A DNA stretch of 64,000 bases from Agriotes lineatus (GCA_940337035.1 OW679200.1:22919090-22983089); one strand, 5' to 3'. Shown: positions 31,715-43,185, counted from the first letter of the stretch. Notes: generated from the letters alone by a model not told the origin. Translations and numbers: made by a program.

Positions 31715-32630
31715 AAAAACAAATTTGGTACTCTTCGGTCAATGTAGCGGTCCGTTGCCACAGGAAGGTGCTAGTTATTATTGGACCACCCTTGGTTCGG
31801 ATTCTCCCTCGCGTCCGTCGTACGTTTGAACTACTTGCATAAAAATTGACAGATTAGTGAACGCCGTGGATGCGGCTACAGTGCGTGAATAAATTCAATT
31901 TGTGTACTTTCAAAATTAAGGCAGGATTATAAGATGCAAAACCTGTACCTGCTGCTGGTTGTGTTGTCGTGTTCCCCAAGTGCATCGAGCAGGCGATGAG
32001 TTCAAGCGGTGGCTACAAGGTTATTCTTGTTTATATTTGCGATGGGGCCTTCGAGAGCTTTTGGAAGGGTTGTGGCGTCCAGGTAAGCGAGTGCATTCAG
32101 TTTAGTGCAAGGCCTCGCGGGCTGCGATTGCCGTGAAGCGGCCTAAGAATTGATATGGCGAATTTTTGAGAGCTGGATTTGCTCCGGTGCGAGCCATCGT
32201 TGAGTGATAAATACAGGTTGGTCCCCAAGATGCGAGTTTTACGCGTAGCTTGGATTATGTCGTTAGGGATGAAATTAGTGGTTTGGGAACGTAGGTTCGG
32301 GTGTTTCGGCTCGGGGAAATTCACTGATGATCACTCGGGGCGCCCTCCAAATTAATGGAGCTAGGGAACTATTTTTTTCCTTGTGGGGTTGCTAGATCCC
32401 CCATCGGGCGCCTCCCCAGGTAGGCCAGTCAAATTAGATATTTACTTGACAAAAATACTACCTGAAAAGTGAGCATGTAGTTTTATAGAACAAATCACGT
32501 AGAATTGAATGCACTAAAAAATAACACCTGAATCAGTGGAGAAGTGATTCAAAATTGTGGTCAAAGTAATGCAAAAACGGTTTTTTGCATATAAAAGAGC
32601 AAAAGAGCGATGATTTTTTTCCAAAAGCAA
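31715..32630. other. Stretch with a satellite-like motif; no confirmed gene
   Basis: The block at 32318-32366 (GATGATCACTCGGGGCGCCC and GGAGCTAGGGAA) resembles one unit of the 65-bp satellite at 37.5 kb. A short ATG frame at 31934 starts with a signal-peptide-like run (MQNLYLLLVVLSCS) but stops after 21 codons. Confidence 0.4.
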
Positions 32631-32631
32631 T

Positions 32632-34145
32632 AGGCTTATGTAGTTTAAAAAAACAAATAAATTAAGCTGTCGACGGTCAAAATCGATTCATTAGAAAAAA
32701 AGCTATCGCTAAAAAACCGCTCAAAATGACCGATTTTTCTATTGTTCTTAACTTTTAAACAAAAATATATATAACGTTGAAATTTTCAGAACGCATAGTA
32801 CTCGATGAGCAGAAAACGAGAGATTTTAAAATTTGCAAAAATGTTGATTGGTGTTTGCATAAATATTTTTTTTCGAAAAAAATACGTTTTCTCAGAAATT
32901 GATTTACTCAGCCTGCAGAAGTGGTACAGTAATCAGCGTAGTCTTATTTTGTTCCTTAAAAGTTATACTACCAAACATAATATGAGCGCAATTTTTTTTG
33001 CACTGCCAAATATGTGCAAATTTAATTTGAAGAGTGATCTTTTTTTTAGGCGCACAAAATGTTGAATATTTTTGTCAATTTTAATTGGACCGTAATTACA
33101 TAAGCACCATTCGATAGCTGCCAATTTTCTCCGAAATTAAAAAGAGATTACAGTACGACCCATAGAAGCCAAAGAATTTTTCTTTTCTTAAATTTCTGCA
33201 CATTCAGTTATTAATATTAGCGGCTGAAATTTGCACAAACTTTAGCTGAAGACTTCTAGTGTAATATAAAAATTATTTCGCAATTATTGACCGTGTATTA
33301 TTTATTGCGAACCGGTTTACATTAGGCGTCGCAAAATGCATGTTCGTTCAGAGCGGTGCTGTGGCGCGTAGCGTTAAGCGTTGTAGGAGAAACTCGGAGT
33401 AGGCCGCTCCACTCGGCGTTTACTGGCACTGAACGGAACATGCGTTTTGCGACATCTAAAATGTAAACCGCTTCGCAATAAATAATACACGGTCAATAAT
33501 TGCGAAATAATTTTTATATTACACTAGAAGTCTTCAGCTAAAGTGTGTGCAAGTTTCAGCAGCTAATATTAATAACTGAATGTGCAGCAATTTAAAAAAG
33601 AAAAATTCTTCGCCTTCTATGGGTCGTACTGTAATCTTTTTTTTATTTCGGAGAAAATTGGCAGCTATCGAATGGTGCTTATGTAATTTCGGTACAATTA
33701 AAATTGACAAAAATATTCAACATTTTGTGGGCCTAAAAAAATCACTTTTCAAATTAAATTTGCACATATTTGCAAGTGCAAAAAAAATTGCGCTCATATT
33801 GTGTTTGGTAGTATAACTCTTAAGGAACAAAATAAGCCTATGCTGATTACTGTAGCACTTCTGCAAGCTGAGTAAATCAATTTCTGCGAAAACGTATTTT
33901 TTTAGAAAAAATGATTTATTCAAAAAGTGATCAACATTTTTGCAAATTTTAAAATCTTGCGTTTTCTGCTCATTGATTACCACGCTTTCTGAAAATTTCA
34001 ACGTTATATAGGTGTTTTTTTAAAAGTTCAGAACATTTGAAAAATCGGTCATTTTTAGCGGTTTTTTAGCGATAACTTTTTTTCTAATCAATCGATTTTG
34101 ACCACCAACAGCTTAATTTATTTGCTTTTTTAAATTACATAAAGC
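32632..34145. repeat. 1.5-kb fold-back with ~700-bp arms
   Basis: The left arm 32632-33345 and right arm 33430-34145 are inverted copies with scattered substitutions; matched landmarks include AATAAATTAAGCTGT, ACATAAGCACCATTCGATAGC and AATAATACACGGTCAATAAT. The ~85-bp centre contains GAGCGGTGCTGTGGCGCGTAG. Open frames in the arms are mirror images and not genes. The right end abuts an RTE LINE coding region. Confidence 0.9.
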
Positions 34146-34148
34146 AAA

Positions 34149-34729
34149 ATGGAATCCAAAAATATGGACATGGAAAAACTAAAAAATGAGGAAATAAAGG
34201 AAAAAGTCACAAGTGCAATCAACATAAAAATAAGAAACGCAAAACTAGATATTAAAACAGATAACAACGTTGACAGTAAATGGAATAGTATAAAAGAAAT
34301 AATTCTAAACGTGAGTGAAGTTAAGCTATCTCCAGAGAAACTCCGAAGAAAACAACTGTGGATGACACAGAAGATTTTGGAGTTAATGGAAGAAAGAAGA
34401 AATAATAAAAACGTAAATGAAGAAAGATACAGAACTGTGAACAGGCTAATTAAAACTAAAATAAAGGTAGCAAAAGAAACATGGATGGAGGAGAGATGTG
34501 CAGAGATTGAAGAAGACCAGAATAAATATGATAATTTCAACATGCACAAAAAAATTAAAATGTTAACAGGGCTGGGGAGAAATAAGCAGGCGTGTGTACT
34601 TAAAGACAAAAACGGAAAAGCTATTATAGAACTTGAAGAGAAATTGAAAAGGTGGAAACAATATATAGAAGAACTATTTGAGGATGAAAGAGCACAGAAA
34701 CCTAGCTACAATAGTCCGGCCGCCAAATA
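34149..34729 (+). pseudogene. RTE LINE, endonuclease-RT linker part
   Basis: An open frame of 193 codons reads as the charged linker typical of RTE elements: KQLWMTQKILELMEERRNN, RLIKTKIKVAKETWMEE, then VLKDKNGKAIIELEEKL and WKQYIEELFED. It lacks the endonuclease upstream, where the 1.5-kb fold-back begins, and it stops before the RT. The RT of the same kind resumes at 36365, so one LINE was probably split and trimmed by the intervening element. The spacing of conserved peptides implies that ~350 codons of finger-domain sequence are missing. Confidence 0.75.
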
Positions 34730-35049
34730 AAAACCCCAAAAATATCGTATTAAGTTTTTTTTCTCGATGTAATTTGTTTCATCACCACATATTTGAATGA
34801 TGACCAACTGTCACCTCTGGGCAACTGAAGATATACACTATTTTTAATAATATTACAAAGTTAGTGAAATCGTGAATATGAGTATTTGAATATTAAAGGT
34901 TTAAGTCGGCAATGGGAATTGAAAAACTGTTTAAAAAGGCCAATTTAGATTTTTAATATATAAGAAAATATTTTATTCTGGAAGTAAAGCAAAAATTTAA
35001 AAAGTCAAATGGAGAAAACAGTTTAAAATTTAGACACTATAGAAAATTT

Positions 35050-36340
35050 GTCCAAAATCACTAATCTTCAATAGAATCATCAAGCTCATAGTCGTCATCC
35101 TGACTTTCATCCTGATTTTCATCGTGGTCTTCACCCTCGTCTTCATCATTATCTTCTTCAACTTCAGCAGCATGTGTTAAGTCATTACAACAACCATTCG
35201 TACTGCATAAGCAAATCATTGTGTAGAGCAAAGCAGCACTTTTGCAGCCACACCTTATAGTCTTGCATGGAGCGTTGCTTTTACAAGACCATTTAATTAG
35301 TCCCAGAATGTCAGGAGGTGCAACTTCTGTGTTCTCCGGCAATGTTATGGGCATTAGGCATCTTGTTTTCATCCTTACTGAAGCCGTAAAGTAGTGTATT
35401 CAAATCTGGGAGATCAGAGTCCAGTGACTGTTTTCAAATACACGTTTGAAGGTGAGAACGCTTCACATTTTCTGTGAAAGCCGCATCTGTTGGAGATAGC
35501 GAGCAAGGAAGGGGCAGCTGTGACCGATCACTTCCAATTCTAATTGCCCATAGTTCACACGGGCATCTGAAGTTAAATTGCACGAAGATTTACCATAGCA
35601 TACAGTCATGAACTTTGATGCTTGTTGTATAAGATCAGAAAGATTAGCATGCAGCTCTTCTACCATGGATAAAGATTTTCCACTTTTTAATTTTTTGATG
35701 ACTGCTCTTTCCAATGCCATAATACATATCAGTTGTATCACATCCTCTAATAGCATGCGCTGCAATAATATCAGGTATTACGCTTCTATGTTTCATAGCT
35801 GATGCTCTAATGTCTATTACTGAACGACCATGGACTGGTGATTTCATCAAAACCGAAGTAGATATTTTCTTCAAGTTATAATAGTATAGAAGCAGCAAGA
35901 AAACATCAGCGTCAGCTTCCTCCTGTGTTGTTCTAAGGTCTGGCCTTCGTTTTATTTCACCACAATAAAGTTCATACGGCTGTGCGTGTGCACCTGTTAA
36001 GACTAATTTGTGTTTGTACGCATACCCGGCATTGTATGTGATATCATTGACAATGCTGCAGCATATGAGATGTATTAACTGCTTCTTGTTTTCTGTTGCA
36101 CTCATAATAACCTTGCGAGAAGGCAGTGGTGTTGTAAGTTTGTAAACTTTACTGGCTCCTGTGGCTCTTTTTGCTCTACTGCAATGTTTAGTGCTATACT
36201 GTTTATAGCTGTACTACTCCTTGTTTCGTACTATTCCCGCAACCTCACGTTTTATTTGTTTTGCTATTTTAGTTTCAGCTGCATTTGTATCATCGTCGTC
36301 ATGGTCAGGACTTAGTCTTAAAGTCTCTTTAGTATATGTC
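35050..36340 (-). pseudogene. Relic of a protein with GCDT motif and Cys-rich tail
   Basis: Read from 36340 down. Charged sequence (LRLSPDHDDDDTNAAETK) is followed by 36105-35644 with TQEEADADVFLLLLYYY, GRSVIDIRASAMKHRSVIP and AAHAIRGCDTTDMYYGIGK. A shift leads to 35765-35463, and another to 35372-35061, which ends in a Cys-rich block (CSCKS, CKTIRCGC, CLCS, GCCN) and an acidic tail. I know this arrangement from multi-copy invertebrate proteins: the EEAD...D and GCDT pieces suggest a PIN/XPG-like nuclease fold, and the Cys block resembles CXC/tesmin-type motifs. Function unknown; at least two frameshifts make it a pseudogene. It sits between the two halves of an RTE LINE, in the opposite direction. 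Confidence 0.55.
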
Positions 36341-36364
36341 CTCGTATAAAGATGCCTCGATATG

Positions 36365-37475
36365 AATGAAGATTTATATGTATGCTTTGTAGACTTTCAA
36401 AAGGCGTTCGACCAAGTAAGGCATGATAAGCTTGTAAATATACTCATAGAAAAAACGGTGACATGTGTGGTATTCGTATCATAATCAATCTATACTGGGA
36501 GCAGAAAGCGAAAGTAAGAATTGAAGGAGTAGCTACTGACGAAATAATGATTAAACGTGGGGTCAGACAAGGGTGTATTTTATCACCGTTGTTGTTTAAT
36601 ATATACTCCAAGATTATATTTAATGAAATACTACATCAAAATGACAGTGGGGTAATAATCAATGGAAAGAGAATAAACAACATACGATACGCTGACGACA
36701 CCCTGCTACTAGCTCAGAACATACAAAATCTACAAGAAATAACGGAACGATTAAGTAATAGTAGCGCTCAATACGGTTTAAAGATGAATCTGCAGAAAAC
36801 GAAGTTTATGATCTGTACAAAAAAACATAATTTACATGCTAATCTAATAGTAAACAATAAAACGATAGAAAGGACATATTCCTATAAGTACCTAGGGACT
36901 TGGCTTGACTCCACCGGACAACAGAAAAAGAAGATACGAACAAGAATTGAAAAAGCCAGAGGAGCTTTTCTAAAAATAAAAAGTTTGTTAACTAACAGAA
37001 GTCTAAATCTAGAATTGAGAATGAGAATGGCTAAGTGCTACATTTTATCGATATTAATGTACGGGATGGAAGCGTGGACATTGAAGAAAGAAGACATTAA
37101 AAGATTGGAAGCGGCAGAGATGTGGATATACAGAAGATTATTAAGAATATCGTGGACAGAAAGAGTGACGAATCGAGAGGTGAATAGACGAATGAATAAG
37201 GAACTGGAAGTAGTGAAAACAGTAAAAAGAAGAAAACTACAGTATTTCGGACACATCATGAGAGGACTAAAGTATTCAATGCTACAACTCTTTGTCCAAG
37301 GAAAATATAGGGAAAGAGGAATGTCGGAAGAAGAAGAACCTCCTGGCTACGCAACCTCAGAAAATGGTATGGCTGCAGCACTATTGAACTATTTAGAGCA
37401 GCCGTGAATAAAGTACGAATAGCTGCGATGATTGCCAACCTCCAGTAAGGAGACGGCACCCTCAAGAAGACAAGA
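36365..37475 (+). pseudogene. RTE LINE, RT palm to 3' end
   Basis: It begins MNEDLYVCFVDFQKAFDQV, shifts frame near 36450, then runs open at 36463-37407 with GVRQGCILSPLLFN, the catalytic YADD in NIRYADDTLLLA, GLKMNLQKTKFM, YKYLGTWLD and the thumb block RMRMAKCYILSILMYG. After RKLQYFGHIMR another frameshift follows; the next frame ends in RAAVNKVRIAAMIANLQ, the usual C-terminus of this LINE group. A TA/GA-rich tail (AAGAAGACAAGAA) marks the 3' end at ~37475, where the satellite begins. The long open stretch makes it one of the younger LINE copies here, but it is not functional. Confidence 0.85.
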
Positions 37476-37477
37476 AG

Positions 37478-37846
37478 GGAATTATTTGGCAGGAGTTCAT
37501 TCGATGAGCACGCGAGGCGCCCTCCAGACGAACGGAGCTAGGGGATTATTTGGCAGGAGTTCATTCGATGAGCACGCGAGGCACCCTCCAGATGAATGGA
37601 GCTAGGGGATTATTTGGCAGGAGTTCATTCAGTTAGCACGCGAGGCACACTTCAGATGAACGGAGATAGGGGATTATTTGGCAGGAGTTCATTCGATGAG
37701 CACGCGCGGCACCCTCCAGATGAACGAAGCTAGGGGATTATTTAGCAGGAGTTTATTCGATGAGCACGCGAGGTGCGCTCCAGATGAACGGAGATAGGAG
37801 ATTATTTGGCAGGAGTTCATTTGATGAGCACGCGAGGCGCGCTCGA
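37478..37846 (+). repeat. 65-bp satellite, first block (~6 units)
   Basis: Tandem units contain TTATTTGGCAGGAGTTCATT, CGATGAGCACGCGAGGC, CCTCCAGATGAACGGAGCTA. The last unit is cut by the SINE insertion at GCGCTCGAGAT. Confidence 0.95.
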
Positions 37847-37848
37847 GA

Positions 37849-38390
37849 TTTAATTTTAATTTTAATTTAATTTTAATTTAATTTTAATTTAATTTTAATT
37901 TAATTTTAATTTAATTTTAATTTAATTTTAATTTAATTTTAATTTAATTTTAATTTAATTTTAATTTAATTTTAATTTAATTTTAATTTAATTTTAATTT
38001 AATTTTAATTTAATTTTAATTTAATTTTAATTTAATTTTAATTTAATTTTAATTTAATTTTAATTTAATTTTAATTTAATTTTAATTTAATTTTAATTTA
38101 ATTTTAATTTAATTTTAATTTAATTTTAATTTAATTTTAATTTAATTTTAATTTAATTTTAATTTAATTTTAATTTAATTTTAATTTAATTTTAATTTAA
38201 TTTTAATTTAATTTTAATTTAATTTTAATTTAATTTTAATTTAATTTTAATTTAATTTTAATTTAATTTTAATTTAATTTTAATTTAATTTTAATTTAAT
38301 TTTAATTTAATTTTAATTTAATTTTAATTTAATTTTAATTTAATTTTAATTTAATTTTAATTTAATTTTAATTTAATTTTAATTTAATTT
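37849..38390. repeat. 11-bp microsatellite, ~49 nearly identical units
   Basis: The repeat unit is ATTTTAATTTA. It is almost free of variation for ~540 bp. On the minus strand it directly follows the 3' end of the 5S-derived SINE and reads as an A-rich (AAATTAAAATT)n tail, so it is best explained as the expanded SINE tail. Confidence 0.95.
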
Positions 38391-38637
38391 GCACTCAGCC
38401 AACAGCCGTTAGGCCAATTACAGGCGTCGCTGTGCAGTTATGAGGACTTCCAACCCCACTAACGACTGCCATGATGTTGTATGACCGCCGGGACCAACTT
38501 TTTTCCGTGATAGCCGTACGACGAGGCGCCGAGAGTTGCAGCCGTGGAACTCCCATCCAAATTCTGACCAGAGACAGCGTTGCTTAACTCTGCTGATCGA
38601 ACGTGGACGCTTGTTCAAGCTACACCACTCGGGACCC
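38391..38637 (-). mobile_element. 5S rRNA-derived SINE
   Basis: The minus strand has GTTCGATCAGCAGAGTTAAG then CAACG and, 11 nt on, GGTCAGAATTTGGATGGGAG, matching the internal control region of 5S rRNA (consensus GTCCGATCA..A.TTAAGCA.CG and GGT.AGTA.TT.GATGGG). The non-5S body ends at GTTGGCTGAGTGC, and the A-rich array follows. A GAGAT at both outer ends (37844-37848 and 38648-38652) may be the target duplication. SINEs with 5S heads (SINE3 type) are transcribed by RNA polymerase III and moved by LINEs; RTE elements here are candidates. Confidence 0.75.
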
Positions 38638-38647
38638 AGGGACCCAG

Positions 38648-38990
38648 GAGATGAACGGAGATAGGGAATTATTTGGCAGGAGTTTATTCGATGAGCACGC
38701 GAGGCACCCTCCGGATGAACGGAGCTAGGGGGTTATTTGGCAGGAGTTTATTCGATGAGCACGCAAGGCGCGCTCCAGATGAACGGAGATAGGGGATTAT
38801 TTGGCAGGAGTTCATTCGATGAGCACGCGAGGCGCGCTCCATATGAACGGAGCTAGGGGATTAGTTGGCAGGAGTTCATTCGATGAGCACGCGAGGCACG
38901 CTCCAGATGAACGGAGATAGGGGATTATTTGGCAGGAGTTCATTCGATGAGCACCTGAGGCACCCTCCAGATGAACGGAGCTAGGTGAGA
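38648..38990 (+). repeat. 65-bp satellite, second block (~5 units)
   Basis: Continues the array interrupted by the SINE. Same units as 37478-37846, in phase with the break. Confidence 0.95.
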
Positions 38991-39186
38991 GAATAGGTTC
39001 AGGAGAATTCTGTCTTACAATGGCTTTACTCCCTCTTTATATAGCCCTAGCTGGCGTAATCAGTGGATTATTCTAGTTTCTTGGAGTGGGAGCGCCGGTG
39101 TACCTGAGTTGGTCCGCGGTGAAGTCACGTATCGCAGTTCGCGCGTCAAAGAATGAAACTCTCAGACTTTTAACGTGCTTTAAGCC

Positions 39187-40060
39187 ATGGGACAATGCGT
39201 GAATTATTTTTAATTATTCAAAATCGCATTAGCGCTGGGCGAAACGTTACCGTCTGAACATTAATCTTTGCTTCAAACTTTGAAACGGCCGCGTAGACAT
39301 TCGAAATCGGCGAGGGCTTGTTTCTTCGTGTTTTCAAATGGTTTTGCTCGGTTTCGCCAAGGTCGGAAGAACCTTTCTGATGAGCAAAAAGTCCCACAAC
39401 TTGTGGCCATCGATAACCGACGACTGACACTGAAAATGATGGAGCAGGAACTGGCAATCTGCAGTGAAACCATTAAGTCTATTTTGTAGAAGGGTTTAGA
39501 GAAATTGTAACGGCCGACAGTAATCCAAAAATATCCTGGATTTAAGTAATTGTCACTGCTCACGATTCATGGTTCTTTGAGTACGACCAGAAAGCAAGAG
39601 CCAAAGCATATAATGATGATCGAAGGCGTCTCCCAGACTAAAGAAATTCCGCCTCCAAAAATCAAAGGTGAAAACCATGCTGATCATTTTCTTCGACAGT
39701 CTATGTATCATTTACAAGAAATTTGTACCACCGGGTATCACCGTCGCTAGCCCGTAATACAGCGGCATCTTGAAGTGTTTAATTTTGTTTTAATTGTGAA
39801 GTCGTTTTTGGCGAAAAAAGTGTCACAGTCTTGGAACACCTATTTTCTGGATCTGTCTCCAGCGGATGCTGTTTCGTCAGCTCAAATGGACCTAAGGGGA
39901 TACGTAAAATATATCCAACGGAACGTTACCACCGAATTGAACGCACTTCATTGCGGCAAGTTTAAACAGACTTTCCGGGGCTTGTAACGCCGATGTCAAC
40001 GATGCGTAGAAGTTGAGGAAGATTACTTCGAACGACGCTAGGAGTCCTTTTTCGTATAGC
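39187..40060 (+). pseudogene. Mariner transposase pseudogene
   Basis: It starts MGQCVNYF at 39187 and reads through several frame changes. FARFRQGRKNLSDEQK, then VAIDNRRLTLKMMEQEL and ETIKSIL correspond to the second helix-turn-helix. From ~39550 follow LLTIHGSLSTT (in place of the TGDESW catalytic block), PPPKIKGENHAD, and EICTTGYHRR (KEFVPPG block). From 39775 come VKSFLAKKVSQSW, then DLSPADAVSSAQMDLRGY (catalytic PDLAPCDFFLF block, altered) and ELNALHCGKFKQTFRG. RRCQRCVEVEEDYFER follows the stop at ~39987. Nearly the full ~340-residue length is traceable, but catalytic residues and frame are lost. No clean TIRs identified. Confidence 0.8.
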
Positions 40061-40804
40061 TACGTCACATGCTTTGTATGCACGTTTTATATTTGTTCAA
40101 ACTCGTGAGTCCATAATAAAGAAGTACCTTAATTAGTGGTTTATAATTTCTCCAATATTAGAGTTCTTATACTAAGTTATGCTGAATAGGCAACCAAATA
40201 TACAAAATGATATACTACGATAAAGAAACTCTTGTATTGTTGGAAACGAAGACGAAACAAATTGTTATTAAGGTAAATACGTGGAACAAATGATAATTTC
40301 TGAATAGTTCGGGATGTAAATATCAATCAATGGGTAACTGAACACAGAAATCCAAACACAAATTAATAGAACTGCAAGAACATTTGAGGTATAATAAACA
40401 ACAAACACTCGCTCTATTGAAGATATCCTAACCACAAAAAGACTATTATCAGCTGCAGATTGTGATACATATTAGGCTATATTATAAAGAAAGGAAGTTG
40501 GAATCTCATAATATGGCAAATGTGTAATGATGTGGTTTGGTGGGTAAGAAACAAACCACGAAATTGAAAAAAATGCACCAGAAGGTTGCTAACTACCGTT
40601 TTCCAAAAATAGAAAATAAGAATGAACCAGAAATATCGAATTGGATCTCGACATGGAAGAATAGCATTTGATAGAACAAAAGAAGAATAATCAGAGGAGA
40701 AGGAGCAGAAGAAAAGGAAGAAAATAAGATAAACAAGAATAATGCATTATGCAGGCATACATAGTAACAAGTGTAGCCTACCTAGTGTAGGATTTTTACC
40801 CATC
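40061..40804. other. AT-rich stretch, nothing recognised
   Basis: The plus strand is purine-rich near 40550-40740 and could be an old LINE scrap, but there is no motif. Confidence 0.3.
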
Positions 40805-41100
40805 GCCAGCGTGGCCGAGCGCTTGGGGCGTCAGTCTGCGGTGCCACGGTACGGGGTTCAATCCCCACATCTGACAACTGGCGGGCGGCCCACCCAGTCG
40901 CTTGGGTACCGAAACCACAGTTGTGGAAGTAGGGAAAGTAAGGCAGTAGTCGAAGGCGTGTTGCTGACCACATCACCCAGTACGCCGTTAACGGTGTGCC
41001 AGATGACGTTTCGGAAAGAGATATTTCGGCGATCCTGACTCGCCTTGGTTCAGGCCATGTTCCTATATGGAATGAGGTGCCCGAACTTTACTTACTTGTA
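40805..41100 (+). mobile_element. tRNA-derived SINE (tRNA-Leu-like head)
   Basis: The head has an A box in GTGGCCGAGCGCTTGGGG and a B box GGGGTTCAATCCCC, ending CATCTGACA like a leucine tRNA. A ~210-bp unrelated body follows (CCCAGTCGCTTGGGTACCG, TTTCGGCGATCCTGACTCG), then a TTAC-repeat tail (TTTACTTACTTGTAC). TTTTACC occurs on both sides (about 40795 and 41106) and may be the target duplication. Confidence 0.75.
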
Positions 41101-41104
41101 CTAA

Positions 41105-42300
41105 TTTTACCAATTTTTTTAGAGCATTTCGTTATCTTTGTAAGCGTCCATGCTTGAACGTTTTTAAAGTATTAGAAAGATGTAAACATTTGAATATTTT
41201 ACATTGAAGTTGTAAATTTAAGTATCTGGACCACGGTAGGGATCCCGTTTTTGTGAAACTTGTTCTTGCAATTATCAACTATCTATAGTTTGACTTTCTC
41301 ACGTTCTGTTTATAACCTATAAAGCACGCATGTACTTTTTAATTTACATCTCTGCAGCTCTATAGTAATTCGTGTATATCGAGGAGGGCATCTTTCTGTC
41401 TTCGAACGGATAAAAACACATATCGAAAGCTTGTTACCCATCGGAACTTCACCTTGGGATTTTTCCCACTGATAATTATTAATTTTTAATATTCTCATGT
41501 ATCATATGTTTATCTTTTTTGATGAGAAAAATAAAGATATATTACTATTATTTACTTCTAATTATACAGGTATATCAACAACAACTAGGAGTGGGGATGT
41601 AGAAACGCGTAAAAACTACAAATTCTGTAGGAGCTATTCTGAAAAGACGGTAACTATAACGTAATGCAGCGCCAACAATACCAATATGAAGACTAAAAGA
41701 GTTTGTAGTTTGAAGCAGCGGGGTCAATAGAGGTCCAGCTTCAATAAAACTTAGCTAGTGCGGTGGGAGGGCTTGCTCCAGACCTGTCACATAGCAAGGT
41801 CGACTTAATGACGGAACACTGAGATTGACGATGGGATGCGATTGATCGACAAAAATGGTCGCCTGTCGGCAGAGATGCGGAATTTTGACCTGGGGTATGA
41901 CTGACTCACAAGATGGTCACTGGAACGGCGGAGATGGGGAAATTTGGCTACAAAATTGACTCATAGAGTTGATCGTTTGGTGGGGCGGAAAACAGTTTCA
42001 ACACCGCACGTCACTGACTATCAAAGTGGACCGAATGGCAATGGGCAATGCAGCTTGGAATATATGTGTTTTAAGGAGGCCTCTTATGACCCCCACATTT
42101 TATTACAAAGACAGAATAAGTTGGAGAAATATTGTTATTGGTTGTCTACTTACCGAATAAACCTCATGTACTTGATTCAATTATTTTACTCAATTTTGAC
42201 AGTTTAAAGTGACATTATTAACTCCATAACAACCTTCATAAACACTCTATGATTCACAAGAGAAATAAAAGCGTTTTAATTCACTAGAGAATTAATAGTA
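41105..42300. other. Stretch without recognised gene
   Basis: A small open frame at 41944-42207 has no supporting features. 41800-41990 shows loose repetition of GACTGACTCA / GATGG(G/T) phrases but no clear period. Confidence 0.3.
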
Positions 42301-42310
42301 CATTACTTTA

Positions 42311-42430
42311 CAAGGGATGTAGGTAAGATTTACACTACCGAGGACCGTTTGATGCCTGAGTGAGCGAAGCGAACGAGGGTAGCAAGGTAGAGGTAGTGTA
42401 AATCTTCCTACATCCTGTGTAAAGTACATA
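42311..42430. repeat. CpG-cored fold-back
   Basis: Arms GGGATGTAGGTAAGATTTAC and GTAAATCTTCCTACATCC enclose GAGTGAGCGAAGCGAACGAG. A related end (GGGATGTAAG and CTACATCCC) recurs at 42725-42810. Confidence 0.75.
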
Positions 42431-43024
42431 ATTTTTTTCACTACCAATATTTCCTTTTGTAAATTAAATGGTAGGTAATAACCTGGCGTAAAATTATGAC
42501 ATTTGCTAAATTATAGTAGCCTTATAGCGCTGTGACGTTTTGTTTGACAGTTATAAACGCACTGTGAAAAATTCTTGGAAAAAATGCGTGAACACGATTG
42601 CAAATGCTGTTTTGTGAGCTTTCTGCTTGTACTCTGATCAAAAATGGATAATAGTACGAACGACAATTGTTTTCTTCGTGTTAACCAAGTGGCAGACATC
42701 GCATCTTATCAGTTGTAATACATGCGGGATGTAAGTAATTCACTTCTCTAGGGAAGTAAGTACATTGTCATGGAAACTGTAACAATTTTTGTAAATGTAG
42801 CCTACATCCCTCAAACTTGCCAGTGTAAGGATCACTTACAAAGAAGGTAGTGAAAAAAAAAGTTTAATTTACTAGAGATTTAAAAACGTTTCAATGAAGA
42901 ACAACATATTTTTCTGATTTTTACAAATACTTACATTTAATATTCTTTCTCTTTGTAGTGTGTAATATATAATTATCTTTTTCGTTGACCGCTTGTTAAT
43001 TTCAATATCAATGAATTATATTTC

Positions 43025-43185
43025 CTAAAAAGGATGGATTAATAGACGTCATTAATACACTGTTTTTGATTAATACACTCTTTTTCATTAATTAACTGTT
43101 TTTTAAAAACGGATCAATTAATAGATTTATTAATACCCTTTTTGTGATTAATACACTCTTTTTCATTAATTAACTGTTTTTGTGA
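43025..43185. repeat. Two ~77-bp tandem units
   Basis: The string GATTAATACACTCTTTTTCA followed by TTAATTAACTG occurs at about 43069 and 43147, within a TTAATA-rich tract. Confidence 0.7.

Noticed and set aside
31934..31999. Signal-peptide-like ATG frame MQNLYLLLVVLSC
   Set aside because: Stops after 21 codons and has no good donor in frame.
32805..34001. Several ORFs with similar peptides on opposite strands
   Set aside because: They are mirror images of each other in the two arms of the 1.5-kb fold-back.
34130..34609. 159-codon minus-strand ORF
   Set aside because: Antisense shadow of the RTE LINE linker; Ser/Leu/Phe-rich peptide typical of reversed Lys/Glu codons.
37849..38390. Direct-repeat array considered as a CRISPR
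   Set aside because: Pure 11-bp tandem array without spacers in a eukaryotic genome.
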